From contig NZ_FSRM01000001.1 of the NCBI RefSeq assembly GCF_900141745.1, forward strand, positions 2,914,001 through 2,978,000: a stretch of 64,000 nucleotides of DNA, in the 5' to 3' direction. The position numbers and the translations under genes are program-made. Below the pieces are notes generated by a model. The model saw nothing but the letters and a program-made list of their open reading frames with translations, was not told the DNA's origin and ran no database searches. The DNA is from Paraburkholderia phenazinium (GTDB lineage: Bacteria > Pseudomonadota > Gammaproteobacteria > Burkholderiales > Burkholderiaceae). Shown piece after piece: positions 1-9,337 of the stretch. How positions within the stretch are numbered: the stretch's first letter is position 1; the number at the start of each line of letters is the position of its first letter.

Positions 1-495
1 GCGTTCGCCGCGCGCTACGCCGCCCTCCACCACCCATCAAAAGCACGCAGAATCATTGAAGGGTGCACGTGCACCCGCTCGCTGGCGTCAGGTATCGCGG
101 CGAGTCCGTACGATCGCGCAACACCGTCGGCATTGCGGCGTGCGCGCAACACACCCCTTAACCTTTCATATTTATTTCAATCGTCCTGTGTCGCGCTGAA
201 AATCGGTAAAAAGCGACCTGCCGGGTGCACGAAAGACACCGCTCCGCCGGTGCTGGCGAGCCGCCATCTCAGGCACAAATTCTGCGTCCTTCCGTGCGTA
301 CGAAGCCCTTCGAAGGCGGTCCAGTGATCGGTCATAGTTACCCCAATGACTTTTCATATTTGCCGCAAACGCCCGTCCCACAAGGGTTTTCGTCGCAAGC
401 GGGAACGCACCCTTTACTCGTGCGTGTGATATAACTAACCTGGCAGCCCGGTAAAAAAGCGTGGTTGCACCCAGGAACCGTGACGGAGAAAAACG
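1..495. other. No supportable gene; upstream region of the SYLF lipoprotein gene
   Basis: Short open frames exist on both strands, but none has a recognisable domain, a convincing ribosome binding site or the composition of the neighbouring genes. I see no tRNA. The region holds a perfect 16-base palindrome near its left end (separate entry). Its right part, roughly positions 340 to 440, is AT-richer than its surroundings and probably carries the promoter of the lipoprotein gene that starts at 496. Confidence 0.5.
61..76. repeat. Perfect 16-base palindrome
   Basis: Positions 61-68 are the exact reverse complement of 69-76 (gggtgcac/gtgcaccc), with no loop. No T-run follows, so a simple terminator is unlikely. 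A dimeric regulator site or the remnant of a stem-loop is possible. The gene to the left is outside the window, so its role cannot be judged. Confidence 0.4.
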
Positions 496-1083
496 ATGCA
501 AAGACGAAACTTCATGCTGAAGACTACCGCTGCGCTAGCTTTCGGAAGCCTTGCACTCGCTGGATGCACCACGTCGTCAGGCACCCCCGACAACGCGGCG
601 ACCAACATGTCGAAGCGGCAGTCGATTGACTCCAGCGTCGATGGGACGATGTCGCGCCTCTTCCAGACGGTGCCCGGCTCGCGTGAGCTCGTGTCGAAGG
701 CGCGTGGCGTACTGGTATTCCCGTCGGTGCTGCAAGCCGGCTTTATCGTCGGCGGCCAGTATGGCGAAGGCTCGCTGAAGGTCGGCGGCGGCACGGTCGG
801 CTACTACAGCACGGTCTCGGGCTCGTTCGGCCTGCAGGCCGGCGCGCAGTCGAAGGCCATCATCTTCCTGTTCATGACGCAGGACGCGCTCGACAAATTC
901 CGCAATACCGACGGCTGGTCGGCAGGCGGCGATGCCTCAGTCGCTCTCGTCAAGATGGGCGCGAACGGCGCGATCGACACCACTACGGCCACCGCACCGG
1001 TCGAAGTGTTCATCCTCACCAATGCTGGTCTGATGGGCGATGTTTCGATCAACGGCACGAAGGTGTCGCGCCTGCATATCTAG
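496..1083 (+). CDS. SYLF (Ysc84-type) domain lipoprotein
   Basis: A 195-residue exported protein. The N-terminus has a twin-arginine-like MQRRNF start, a hydrophobic stretch and a lipobox (LALAGC) with the modifiable Cys near residue 24, so a membrane-anchored periplasmic lipoprotein is expected. The rest, from about residue 50, fits the SYLF/Ysc84 fold: a conserved GVLVFPSVLQAGFIVGGQYG-type segment, then a glycine-rich strand region. Eukaryotic SYLF proteins bind lipids; the bacterial role is unknown. A good ribosome site (GGAGA) precedes the ATG. It is monocistronic and converges on the glycosyltransferase gene across a shared terminator. Confidence 0.85.
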   Translation: MQRRNFMLKTTAALAFGSLALAGCTTSSGTPDNAATNMSKRQSIDSSVDGTMSRLFQTVPGSRELVSKARGVLVFPSVLQAGFIVGGQYGEGSLKVGGGTVGYYSTVSGSFGLQAGAQSKAIIFLFMTQDALDKFRNTDGWSAGGDASVALVKMGANGAIDTTTATAPVEVFILTNAGLMGDVSINGTKVSRLHI

Positions 1084-1130
1084 GCGGGCAGGATCCGGGA
1101 TCGCGCGTCTTGATGCGATCCCAGACAAAA

Positions 1131-1155
1131 ACGGCGATGCTGCAGGCATCGCCGT
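1131..1155. terminator. Bidirectional rho-independent terminator
   Basis: A perfect 10-bp stem (1131-1140 with 1146-1155) and a 5-base loop are flanked by an A-run on the left and a T-run on the right. It can therefore terminate both the SYLF gene reading right and the glycosyltransferase gene reading left. Confidence 0.85.
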
Positions 1156-1181
1156 TTTTATTTGCTAGACGCACGCCGGGA

Positions 1182-2255
1182 TCAACGCGGCGTGGTGGTC
1201 GTGTCGATCACCTTGAAGCGTGAACGCTTTTGCGCGCGAATCACCGACTGATACGCCTGGACATACTCCTGCGCCATCCGGTGCGACGTGAAGCGCGCCT
1301 CGAAGTGCTCGCGCACGCCGGCACGCGGCACCTTGTGCAGACGGTTCACGGCAGCCACTGCGCCAATCTCGTCCTCGACGATAAAGCCTGTCACGCCGTC
1401 GTCCAGTACTTCCGGCACGGCCCCGCGATTGAAGCCGATAACCGGTGTGCCGCAGGCCATCGCCTCGATCATCACGAGACCGAACGGCTCGGGCCAGTCG
1501 ATCGGGAACAGCAGCGCATGCGCGCCCGACAGAAATTCGGCCTTCTGGTTATCGGCGATCTCGCCGATAAATTCCACATACGGCAGATCCAGCAGCGGTT
1601 TGATATCGCGCTCGAAGTATTCGAGGTCAGCACTGTCGACCTTGGCCGCGATCCGGATCGGCAGGCCGCAGCGGCCCGCAATGCGGATCGCCGTGTCGAC
1701 GCGCTTTTCCGGCGAGATGCGGCCGAGGAAGGCCAGATACTTCTGCTCCACCGGTTGCGGCGTGTAGAGGTTCTCAGGCAGCCCGTGATACACCGTGGTC
1801 AGCCATTTGGCCTGCGGCAAGGGGTGACGCTGCGAATTCGATATCGAGATCACCGGTGCGGTGTTGAACGTGTCGAACACGGGCTGCTGCTCGGGCAAAT
1901 CGAGGCGGCCGTGCAGCGTCGTAACGAACGGTGTGTCCTGGCGTTTGAACACCGAGAACGAGTAATAGTCCATGTGAAAATGGAGCACGTCGAACTGGTC
2001 CGCCTGGCGGCGCACCAGTTCCATCAGCAGCATATGTGGCGCGATGCGGTCCCGGATGCCGGGGTCGAGCCGCAGGGCGCGCGGCCACACAGCCTCGAGT
2101 TTTGCGGAGGTCACCGAGTCGCCGCTGGCAAACAGCGTCACGTCGTGGCCGAGGTCTACCAGCGCCTCGGTAATGTACGACACGACGCGCTCGGTCCCGC
2201 CATATAGCTTGGGCGGCACCGATTCGGTCAAGGGGGCGATCTGAGCAATTCTCAT
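1182..2255 (-). CDS. Glycosyltransferase family 4 (GT-B fold)
   Basis: A 357-residue cytoplasmic glycosyltransferase that would transfer a sugar from a nucleotide donor. The N-terminus reads MRIAQIAPLTESVPP and is followed by a GGTERVV acceptor-side motif. The C-terminal half has the GT4 donor-site signature FGLVMIEAMACGTPVIGF with its E-x7-E pattern. I start it at 2255, not the longer open frame, because GGAGAG lies just upstream of that ATG and the family begins there. Donor and acceptor cannot be told from sequence. It is a single gene on the minus strand with no polysaccharide cluster around it. Confidence 0.85.
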   Translation of the reverse strand: MRIAQIAPLTESVPPKLYGGTERVVSYITEALVDLGHDVTLFASGDSVTSAKLEAVWPRALRLDPGIRDRIAPHMLLMELVRRQADQFDVLHFHMDYYSFSVFKRQDTPFVTTLHGRLDLPEQQPVFDTFNTAPVISISNSQRHPLPQAKWLTTVYHGLPENLYTPQPVEQKYLAFLGRISPEKRVDTAIRIAGRCGLPIRIAAKVDSADLEYFERDIKPLLDLPYVEFIGEIADNQKAEFLSGAHALLFPIDWPEPFGLVMIEAMACGTPVIGFNRGAVPEVLDDGVTGFIVEDEIGAVAAVNRLHKVPRAGVREHFEARFTSHRMAQEYVQAYQSVIRAQKRSRFKVIDTTTTPR

Positions 2256-2541
2256 CGTGTCTCTCCGTGAAACTGACGGCCTGGCCACGCTGAGCCCGGA
2301 CATCCAGCGCAGCAGCCTGCAACGGCCTTGTCAGCGGCGCACGAGTATGCCAGCGCCTATGTCTCCAATCAATGTAATGACCGGCGTTGCGTTTGCTCGC
2401 GCCAGTTTGTGTACTTATTGCACCCGCTTATTTCGCCGGCTTATTTCACCGGTTACTGCCGATTATTGCCGATCGCGTACAAAAAAGCCCACAAACCTTT
2501 CAATTCCTATGCGCTGTTACAGTCAGGAAACACATCCCGGC

Positions 2542-3711
2542 TTATCGGGAGGGCCACTTCCACGGCGGCATATCGAGTGCATCCGCTCCGGCAATCCGGG
2601 TGGCGCCGAGCTGCTTTTCGAGCACGATCGACTGGCTGCCGTCTTCCCGTTCGAGCGCGGCAATGAGGCGCGCCGCGTGCGACACCACCAGCACCTGCGA
2701 ATGGCGCGAGGCCCGGGCAATCAGCCGTGCCAATGCCGGCAGCAGATCGGGATGCAGACTCGTCTCCGGTTCGTTCAGCACCAGCAAGGCGGGTGGGCGC
2801 GGCGTCAGCAACGCCGCCACCAGCAGCAGATAGCGCAGGGTGCCGTCGGACAACTCGGCGCCCTTGAGCGGACGCAATAGCCCGTGCTGATGCATCGTCA
2901 CTTCGAAGCGGCCGTCGAGGTTGATCACCGCGATGCTGGCGCCGGGAAAGGCGTCGTCGATAGCGTCGTCAAGCGCGGCGGCGTCGCCGATTTCGCGGAT
3001 CGTCTGCAGCGCTGCGGCGAGATCCGAGCCGTCGTCGCCAAGCACCGGCGTGTGCGTGCCGATCTGCGGCAGGCGCACGGGCGATTCGCTATCGGTGCGG
3101 AAATGGTCGTAGAAGCGCCACGAGCGGATCTGCTCGCGCACCGCGATCATCTCCGGCGCGGTGCGCGGGTCGGAGAACTCCGTCATCATGCTGTCGAAGC
3201 TCGCCACCGGCTGCGGGATGGTCTGCCACTCGCCGCTGTCGTCACGGGTGCGCAGCGTCGGGCCGTGGCGGTCCACCAGCATCGCCGAGGGCCGCAGCAG
3301 CGGACCGCTCCAGATGCATTCGCGCTTGATGACCGGGTCGAGCGAGAACGCCGTCGTCGTCGGCTTGATGGTCGGCAAACCGAGGTCGATGGCGTAACCG
3401 AACTGGTCGCCGGCAAAGCCGAGCCGCAGATTGACCGGATCGTCGCGCCGCACGCCCTGCACCGGTAGCTCGCCGCTCAGCATGGCGCGCGAGAAGCGTT
3501 CGGGGCCGGCCCAGAGCGTCGATGGCAAGCCGCCTTCGCGCGCCAGCGAGGCAATCACACCGCCGCGCGCCGTCATCGCCAGTAGCCGCAATGCGCGATA
3601 CACGCTCGATTTGCCGCTGCCGTTGGGCCCGGTGACAATATTCAACGGACCGAGCGGCGCGATCACTTCCCGCAACGAACGATAGTTGGCAATCGCCAGC
3701 GTGGTCAGCAT
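2542..3711 (-). CDS. AAA family ATPase (RecF/SMC-like, AAA_21 type)
   Basis: A 389-residue ATPase. Walker A (GPNGSGKSS) lies near residue 32, after an N-terminal LTTLAIANYRSLRE strand typical of ABC/SMC-like ATPases. The Walker B region (LLVLNEPETSLHPDLL) near residue 315 ends in a catalytic Glu, followed by an H-loop His (VVSHAARL). No TOPRIM nuclease domain follows, so it is not a full OLD nuclease. The start at 3711 has GGAGG upstream; the longer frame runs into otsA. It lies 61 bases downstream of otsA on the same strand. Substrate and role are unknown; DNA repair or defence is possible but unsupported. Confidence 0.8.
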   Translation of the reverse strand: MLTTLAIANYRSLREVIAPLGPLNIVTGPNGSGKSSVYRALRLLAMTARGGVIASLAREGGLPSTLWAGPERFSRAMLSGELPVQGVRRDDPVNLRLGFAGDQFGYAIDLGLPTIKPTTTAFSLDPVIKRECIWSGPLLRPSAMLVDRHGPTLRTRDDSGEWQTIPQPVASFDSMMTEFSDPRTAPEMIAVREQIRSWRFYDHFRTDSESPVRLPQIGTHTPVLGDDGSDLAAALQTIREIGDAAALDDAIDDAFPGASIAVINLDGRFEVTMHQHGLLRPLKGAELSDGTLRYLLLVAALLTPRPPALLVLNEPETSLHPDLLPALARLIARASRHSQVLVVSHAARLIAALEREDGSQSIVLEKQLGATRIAGADALDMPPWKWPSR

Positions 3712-3772
3712 GAAGCCTCCAGCCATACGGCGTTCATCGATGCATCGCTCGCACCACCCCGCGCGCCACCCA

Positions 3773-5185
3773 TCAGGACGACCGCCCCGCGGCACCCGCC
3801 CCATGCAGCGGGACGCTGCGCAAGTCGTGCAGGAATGAGTCGCGCCACACACCGAGATCGTTCTTGCGCAGCGCTTCCATATTGATCTCGTGACGCCGTT
3901 GACGTGCCTCGAGCGGCATGGACAGCGCACGCTGCAGCGCTTCGCACATCCCCACTGCGTCATGTGGATTCACCAGCAGCGCCCCGCTCAGTTCAGCCGC
4001 CGCGCCCGCGAAGACCGACAGCACGAGCACGCCTGGATCGTCGGGGTTCTGCGCCGCCACGTACTCCTTGGCGACCAGGTTCATGCCGTCGTGCAACGGC
4101 GTGACGAAGCCGATTTGCGACTCGCGAAACAGCGACATCAGCTTCCAGCGGTCATAACGCTGGTTCAGATAGCGGATCGGCGTGTAGTCGAGGCCCGAAT
4201 AGCGGCCGTTGATGCGACCTGCTTCGTATTCAAGGTCCTGGCGGATCTGCTGATAAGTGGCGACGTCGGAGCGGGTGGGCGGCGCGATCTGCACCAGCGT
4301 GACATTGCCGCGCCACTCCGGCGAGCGTTCCAGCAGATGCTCGAAGGCGCGGAACCGCTCGACGAGGCCTTTCGAATAATCGAGCCGGTCGACGCTCATG
4401 ATCAGCTTGCGTCCTTCGAGGCTCTGCTTGAGATCGAGTACATGCTGACGGCTCTCGTAGCGCTGCGCCTGCTCGGCAATCTCGTCGGGGAACACGCCGA
4501 TCCGGTAGACACCCGTGCGCAGGCGGCGTCCAAAGGCTTCCGCGTGACCGTCGGCCGTCACGCTGCCGCGCGCGTGGCGCACAAGGTAGTCGTGAAAGGC
4601 GAGCTCGTCGGTGGCAGTCTGGAAACCGAGCAGGTCGTAGCAGCACAGCGACTTCGCCAGCTCTTCATGCGGCGGGATGTTGAGCAGGATCTGCGGCGCG
4701 GGAAACGGGATATGCAGGAAGAAGCCGATGCGGTTCGTGATGCCTTCGGAACGCAGCGCTTCGGCGAACGGGATCAGATGGTAGTCGTGGACCCAGATGA
4801 TGTCGTCGGGCTCGAGCAGCTTGATGAGACGGTGGGCGAGCCACGCGTTGACGCGCCGGTAGCCGGCATATTCCTCGCGCTCGTAGCGCGCCAGATCGTT
4901 GCGATAGTGGAAGACCGGCCACAGCGTCGCGTTCGAAAAACCGCGGTAATACTGATCGTAGTCCTTGCGCGTGAGCCCGACGGTAGCGAAGGTCACAGCA
5001 CCTTCCTGCTCGAGCGTCGGACCAGCGTTGGCGACGGTTTCGCTGACGACGTCGCCGCTCCAGCCGAACCACACGCCCCCCGCGTCTTTCAATGCACCGA
5101 ATACGCCGACCGCTAGCCCCCCTGCCGATCCTTTGGTTTCCGTCGGGGTTGCCACACGATTCGATACGACGATCAGCCTGCCCAT
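3773..5185 (-). CDS. otsA: Trehalose-6-phosphate synthase (GT20)
   Basis: A 470-residue enzyme that makes trehalose 6-phosphate from UDP-glucose and glucose 6-phosphate, for osmotic and desiccation protection. Visible family marks are the N-terminal MGRLIVVSNRV, the glycine-rich KGSAGGLAVG loop, WFGWSGD, WVHDYHL, the phosphate-binding DRLDYSKGL and the C-terminal HDGMNLVAKEYVA with NPDDPGVLVLS. Its length matches E. coli OtsA (about 470). No otsB phosphatase is adjacent; the downstream neighbour is the AAA ATPase. Confidence 0.97.
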   Translation of the reverse strand: MGRLIVVSNRVATPTETKGSAGGLAVGVFGALKDAGGVWFGWSGDVVSETVANAGPTLEQEGAVTFATVGLTRKDYDQYYRGFSNATLWPVFHYRNDLARYEREEYAGYRRVNAWLAHRLIKLLEPDDIIWVHDYHLIPFAEALRSEGITNRIGFFLHIPFPAPQILLNIPPHEELAKSLCCYDLLGFQTATDELAFHDYLVRHARGSVTADGHAEAFGRRLRTGVYRIGVFPDEIAEQAQRYESRQHVLDLKQSLEGRKLIMSVDRLDYSKGLVERFRAFEHLLERSPEWRGNVTLVQIAPPTRSDVATYQQIRQDLEYEAGRINGRYSGLDYTPIRYLNQRYDRWKLMSLFRESQIGFVTPLHDGMNLVAKEYVAAQNPDDPGVLVLSVFAGAAAELSGALLVNPHDAVGMCEALQRALSMPLEARQRRHEINMEALRKNDLGVWRDSFLHDLRSVPLHGAGAAGRSS

Positions 5186-5390
5186 GTCTATTGTCCTCCT
5201 GGTTCCGAGGGCCTCGCGCGCTGGCGCGGCGCCCTGGTTCGCGGCTAAGAAATGACAGTTCGACCGGTCGCGAGGACGATCAGTTGCAAGCCCGGTGGGG
5301 GCCGGGCCCCATGCAGTGGCCGCAGACAGGGTTCAGGCACACCTCGGACTGGCTTCACGAAGCCGGACCCGGGCGGATTCAGCCGGCGCG

Positions 5391-5747
5391 TTACTCGCCG
5401 CTTCGGCAGGGAAACGCCTTGCCGAGCCCCAGCGAAATTGCGGTGCTGGCGTTATAACCCACCGCGTTTGGATTCTCCGCAATGTACTTGCGCACCGCAT
5501 CGGTCAGCTGTTGCGAGCGCGCGTCCGGCGGCAGGCAGAAATACTGGCCGACCCTTGGGCCGGTGGTGCCGCCGATCGCGTCGATCGTGTTGAAGACGCC
5601 GTCGGCCGCGCCTTCAATATACGCAGCGCACGCGCTACGCGATGCCACATCCGTTTTCTCGCACAGCTTGTTGAGGTCGCCTCCCGTGAATGCGGCTGCC
5701 GTTAGCGGTACGGCAAGCGCACTGGCGCAAATCAAAGCCCGCAGCAT
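5391..5747 (-). CDS. Rap1a/Tai-family exported protein
   Basis: A 118-residue secreted protein with a clear signal peptide (MLRALICASALAVPLTAAAF). The mature part has several Cys (KLCEK, SACAAY, YFCLPP, FPCRS) and the YIEGAADGV segment seen in Rap1a/Tai immunity proteins of type VI secretion amidase effectors. I start it at 5747 because AAGGA precedes that ATG; the longer frame reads into the neighbouring terminator. No T6SS effector is adjacent, so it is either an orphan immunity gene or a family member with another periplasmic role. Confidence 0.7.
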   Translation of the reverse strand: MLRALICASALAVPLTAAAFTGGDLNKLCEKTDVASRSACAAYIEGAADGVFNTIDAIGGTTGPRVGQYFCLPPDARSQQLTDAVRKYIAENPNAVGYNASTAISLGLGKAFPCRSGE

Positions 5748-5794
5748 GGTGATCCTTCCAGGGTGATTATCGAGCGGTCTGATGCCGCATAGAA

Positions 5795-5818
5795 ACGGCG
5801 CGCCCCAAAGCGCGCCGT
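5795..5818 (-). terminator. Rho-independent terminator after the ankyrin gene
   Basis: A perfect 9-bp GC-rich stem (5795-5803 with 5810-5818) with a 6-base loop. Read on the minus strand it is followed by a short T-rich stretch (TTTCTAT). It lies 48 bases after the stop of the exported ankyrin gene and before the Rap1a-like gene, which is therefore probably transcribed on its own. Confidence 0.7.
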
Positions 5819-5865
5819 AGCCGTTATTCTGCACTGTTTTTCTGCATGCGAGGCATGCCGGCACG

Positions 5866-6621
5866 TTACTTCTGTTGCGTTTGCTGCATTCTCGCCGTCA
5901 GGCCCTCGACGACATCCGGTTCCTTGTACTGCTTGGCAAAGTCGAGCGCGTTCATGCCAATCTGGTTTTTTACATTCAGGTCGGCGCCGTTGTCGAGCAG
6001 CAGCTTCACCGTCGACACATGGCCGCCGCGCGCAGCCATCATCAGCGGCGTGGTGCCGTTCGGCGAGCCGGCATCGACGTAAGCGGAGTGGTCGAGCAGC
6101 AGCTTGACGATGTCGTCGTGACCGTTGGCGGCCGCGTAGTGCAACGGCGCCCAGCCCTTCTTGTTGACCTCGGCGTCCTTCGCGATCAGCGTTTGCACGA
6201 TGTTGATGTCGCCATTGAGCGAGGCCATCATCATGGCGTTTTCGCCGGCCTTGTCCGTGATCTCGATGTTGGTCTTCGGGTTGGCGATCAGTGCCGCGAC
6301 AACCTTGTCGGACTTCTCGCGGGCAGCCAATACCAGCAGCGGGATACCCTGGTCGTCGGTCAGATTCGGGTCCATGCCGTGCGAAAGCTGCTTGTTGACC
6401 TCGCTGACATCGTCGAATTTGACGGCCTTGATCATCGTATCGGCCGGGGCGGCGTGAGCCGGCAAAGCGGCGAGCGCCGCGCAGGCGAAGCCGCCGGCCA
6501 GCGCGACGCGCGACACGCGGGCAGCGCCTCGGCGCAGCGACGCGAGCATGCCGGTGCAGTTGGCGTTTACAACGGAGGACGAAGCGTTCTGGGCGTTGGC
6601 CTGGGTCAGATATTTATTCAT
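5866..6621 (-). CDS. Exported ankyrin-repeat protein
   Basis: A 251-residue protein with a signal-type hydrophobic segment (about residues 38-58, ending PAHAA) and about five ankyrin repeats after residue 75 (for example GWAPLHYAAANGHDDIVKLLL and GTTPLMMAARGGHVSTVKLLL). It is probably periplasmic and would act in protein-protein contact. The start is uncertain: the ATG at 6621 gives a 24-residue tail before a normal signal peptide, while the ATG at 6549 gives a standard one; neither has a strong ribosome site. It is the last gene of the mltG-tmk-holB-GNAT-tatD minus-strand run. A second exported ankyrin protein is at 17073. Confidence 0.85.
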   Translation of the reverse strand: MNKYLTQANAQNASSSVVNANCTGMLASLRRGAARVSRVALAGGFACAALAALPAHAAPADTMIKAVKFDDVSEVNKQLSHGMDPNLTDDQGIPLLVLAAREKSDKVVAALIANPKTNIEITDKAGENAMMMASLNGDINIVQTLIAKDAEVNKKGWAPLHYAAANGHDDIVKLLLDHSAYVDAGSPNGTTPLMMAARGGHVSTVKLLLDNGADLNVKNQIGMNALDFAKQYKEPDVVEGLTARMQQTQQK

Positions 6622-6673
6622 ATATAGCTTTAGGAATCGTCCCTATCTTGTTGATAATATTCAATTTCCAGAT

Positions 6674-7465
6674 TCACGCGGCGGCTGCTGCGGGAATCCT
6701 GAAGAGCCGGAAGAAGTTTTCGGTCGTTGCGGCGCCCAGCGCCGCATCCGGCATCTCGCGTTGTTGCGCGATGAAGCGTCCGACATAACTTACGTACGCA
6801 GGTTCATTCGGCTTGCCACGATAAGGCACCGGAGCGAGGTACGGTGAGTCGGTTTCAATCAGCAAACGCTCGAGCGGCACGCGGCGAGCGACGTCCTGCA
6901 CCTCCGTCGCGCTCTTGAACGTGACGATGCCCGACAGCGAGATGTAAAAATTCTGCGCCAGCGCCTGCTGGGCGACAGCCCACGGTTCCGTGAAGCAGTG
7001 CATCACACCGCCCGGCTCGCCCGCGCGTTCTTCGGCCATGATCCGCAGCGTGTCTTCCGACGACGAGCGTGTGTGGATGATCAGCGGCTTGCCCGTGGCA
7101 TGCGCAGCGCGGATATGAGTGCGAAAGCGCTCGCGCTGCCATTCCATGTCGGCGATCGTGCGGCCTTCGAGGCGGTAGTAGTCGAGGCCCGTCTCGCCGA
7201 TCGCCACCACCTTGGGATGTTTGGCCAGCTCGACCAGCTCGGCCACGCTTGGTTCCTGGGCATCCTCATGATCGGGGTGTACGCCGACCGAAGCGAAGAC
7301 GTTCTCGTACGCCTCGGCAACCGCCAGCACGGACGGCAGGCTTTCGAGGTCGACGGACACGCACAGCGCATGCGTGACCGAGTGGCTGCGCATGTTCTCG
7401 ATGACCTGCGGGAGACGGTCGCCGAGTCCTTCGAAGTTGATGTGACAGTGCGAATCGACAAACAT
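6674..7465 (-). CDS. TatD-family metal-dependent DNase/hydrolase
   Basis: A 263-residue TIM-barrel metallohydrolase. The ligands are all visible: FVDSHCHI at the N-terminus (HxH), the Glu of GETGLDYYR, HTRSS, a conserved MHCFTE and ETDSPYLAP with the final catalytic Asp. TatD-family enzymes are 3'-5' exonucleases or deoxyribonucleases in DNA repair. It follows holB and the GNAT gene and precedes the ankyrin gene on the same strand. Confidence 0.93.
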   Translation of the reverse strand: MFVDSHCHINFEGLGDRLPQVIENMRSHSVTHALCVSVDLESLPSVLAVAEAYENVFASVGVHPDHEDAQEPSVAELVELAKHPKVVAIGETGLDYYRLEGRTIADMEWQRERFRTHIRAAHATGKPLIIHTRSSSEDTLRIMAEERAGEPGGVMHCFTEPWAVAQQALAQNFYISLSGIVTFKSATEVQDVARRVPLERLLIETDSPYLAPVPYRGKPNEPAYVSYVGRFIAQQREMPDAALGAATTENFFRLFRIPAAAAA

Positions 7466-7514
7466 GGTGGTGTCCTGCGGTGAATCGAATGGGTGTGGGG
7501 CCAGCCAGCGTGCA

Positions 7515-8021
7515 TCAGGCAGCGGAATCGATCCGCCGGCCGAGAATCAACAGGTCGCGCTCGATGCCGTCCAGCACCGCGACGCGCGGCAGCGCACCCC
7601 ACTCGCCAAAGCCGAAGCCGCGGAACAGGCGCAGGCTCGCTTCATTGTGGCCGAAAATGAAGCCCAGCACGGTATGGATGCCGAGCCCCGGCGCGGCCGA
7701 CAGCGCCTCGGCCAGCAACTGCTTGCCGAGTCCTTTGCCGCGTGCTGCTTCGTCCAGATAGATGCTGACCTCGGCCGTCCGCAGATAGGCCGGGCGGCCG
7801 TAAAAATCCGAAAAGCTCAGCCACGCGATGATCCGGTCGCCGTCTTCCACCACCCACAGCGGCCGCTTTTCCGGACCATGGGCATGAAACCAGGCGAGCC
7901 GGCTCTCGACACTCACCGGCTCCAGATCCGCGGTGACCAGGCGCGACGGCACGGTCGAGTTGTAAATGGCGACGATGGCGGGCAGATCGTCGAGTGTGGC
8001 GTCGCGGTACGAAAGGCTCAT
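7515..8021 (-). CDS. GNAT acetyltransferase (phosphinothricin/methionine sulfoximine type)
   Basis: A 168-residue GNAT enzyme transferring acetyl from acetyl-CoA to an amine. It begins [18 protein letters not shown], a start typical of the Pat/Bar/MddA group. It has [16 protein letters not shown] and the CoA-binding motif A ([16 protein letters not shown], with the Q/RxxGxG/A loop). The nearby [16 protein letters not shown] segment is also family-typical. It lies between holB and tatD. The natural substrate cannot be read from sequence. Confidence 0.85.
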   Translation of the reverse strand: MSLSYRDATLDDLPAIVAIYNSTVPSRLVTADLEPVSVESRLAWFHAHGPEKRPLWVVEDGDRIIAWLSFSDFYGRPAYLRTAEVSIYLDEAARGKGLGKQLLAEALSAAPGLGIHTVLGFIFGHNEASLRLFRGFGFGEWGALPRVAVLDGIERDLLILGRRIDSAA

Positions 8022-8206
8022 GATGGCGGGTGTGTCGGGTGGTGGTTCTGAAAAAAGTCAGGTATGGACAGGTGCAATCGGGGCGTAGGCGGCCGCGAAC
8101 CACGTGTCATTGCGCTACGCCGCGGCCAGGGCCGCGTACGGCCCGCCTCGCCGCTCGCCTGCCGACGTGTCAGCGAGCCATCGACTAGCGGAAGCGGCCA
8201 GCTGCC

Positions 8207-9244
8207 TCAGGCGAACAGATCGCGGTAGCCGATAAACAGTTCCTCGAAGACCAGCCGCGCGTTCAGCGGATGATTTTCCACCGCGCGCTGACGCGTCACG
8301 GTCTTGATAAAGCGGGCGAACGCCGTGGCATCCGTCTGCGCGGCGCAGCGGTCCAATGCCGCCGCAGCCTGCGGGAAGTAACGCGGTGCCCCAGCGGTCC
8401 GCTGAGCCAGCAGGTCATACAGCCAACGCTGCAGCCAGCCGAGCACGAGCGGCACCGGCAGCTTTTGCAGCGCCTCGGCGCACGCGAACGCATCGCACTG
8501 CGGGCCGGCAGCGAGCTGTTTGAGGGTCCAGTCGCGCAAGGTCCGGTTCTCGTCGCTCGCCAGCGCCAGCGCGGTGAGCGGCGCGCCGCCCGCCTCGGCG
8601 AGCAGCGCCGGCGCGTCGGCCACGCCCTGCGCGGCGAGCCACGGCGTCGCGATCTCCGGCGCGGGCGCGGTCATCGGCCACTGGCGGCAGCGGCTGATGA
8701 TGGTCGGCAGCAGACGGTCGATGCGCGCCGACACCATCAGAAACACCACGCCCGCCGGCGGCTCTTCGAGCGTTTTCAGGAGCGCGTTGGCGGCGGCCAC
8801 GTTGAGCGCCTCGGCCGGCGCCAGCACGACGACGCGCGCCCCGCCGCGATGCGAACCCACGCCAGTGAAATCGAGCAGTGCGCGCACCTGTTCGATCTTG
8901 ATTTCCTTGCTCGGCGCGCGGGTCTTTTTGGCGTCGTCGGCGTCGGCTTTGTCAGCTTTTTCATCAGCGGCCGCGCTGGCGAGACCGGCTTCGGCGGCTA
9001 ACGCCTCGGGCACGACGATCCGGTAGTCCGGATGGTTGCCCTGCACGAACCAGTTGCACGCGGCGCACGTTCCGCACGGCTCGCCGTTCGGAAGCTGGGC
9101 CTCGCACAACAGCCCTTGCGCCAGATGCTGCGCAAAGCGCAGCTTGCCGATCCCGGCTTGCCCATGGAGCAGCAACGCATGTGGCCAATGCCCGCGTAGC
9201 TGTTGCAGACGGTTCCAGTCATCGGCTTGCCACGGATAAATCAT
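8207..9244 (-). CDS. holB: DNA polymerase III subunit delta prime
   Basis: A 345-residue clamp-loader subunit. It has a P-loop-like HGQAGIGKLRFAQHLAQ near residue 28, a zinc module (CGTCAAC near residue 60), the sensor region LLKTLEEPPAGVVFLMVS and SRCRQWPM. A charged insert rich in Lys, Asp and Ala sits between about residues 95 and 115. Delta prime does not hydrolyse ATP itself. The order mltG-tmk-holB-tatD is standard in proteobacteria. Confidence 0.95.
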   Translation of the reverse strand: MIYPWQADDWNRLQQLRGHWPHALLLHGQAGIGKLRFAQHLAQGLLCEAQLPNGEPCGTCAACNWFVQGNHPDYRIVVPEALAAEAGLASAAADEKADKADADDAKKTRAPSKEIKIEQVRALLDFTGVGSHRGGARVVVLAPAEALNVAAANALLKTLEEPPAGVVFLMVSARIDRLLPTIISRCRQWPMTAPAPEIATPWLAAQGVADAPALLAEAGGAPLTALALASDENRTLRDWTLKQLAAGPQCDAFACAEALQKLPVPLVLGWLQRWLYDLLAQRTAGAPRYFPQAAAALDRCAAQTDATAFARFIKTVTRQRAVENHPLNARLVFEELFIGYRDLFA

Positions 9245-9337
9245 TGTTTCTCTTTAAATTCAATCGGTTGTCGTTGTTTTATCAGGTGAAACACGAGCTT
9301 TCGGGTCATTATAACGCTGATTAATATTTGTTAAAAA

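Noticed and set aside
163..361. TTTCATATTT repeated at 164 and 352
   Set aside because: A ten-base AT-rich repeat in an upstream region is probably coincidence; no further copies or symmetry support a role.
172..501. 109-residue minus-strand frame at the left end
   Set aside because: No domain, no ribosome site, and it overlaps the start of the SYLF gene.
3914..3928. CGGCATGGACAGCGC, a GG-N10-GC match inside otsA
   Set aside because: It lies within coding sequence with no gene start nearby. It shows that the bare core occurs by chance in this GC-rich DNA, so I rely on position and box quality for the other sites.
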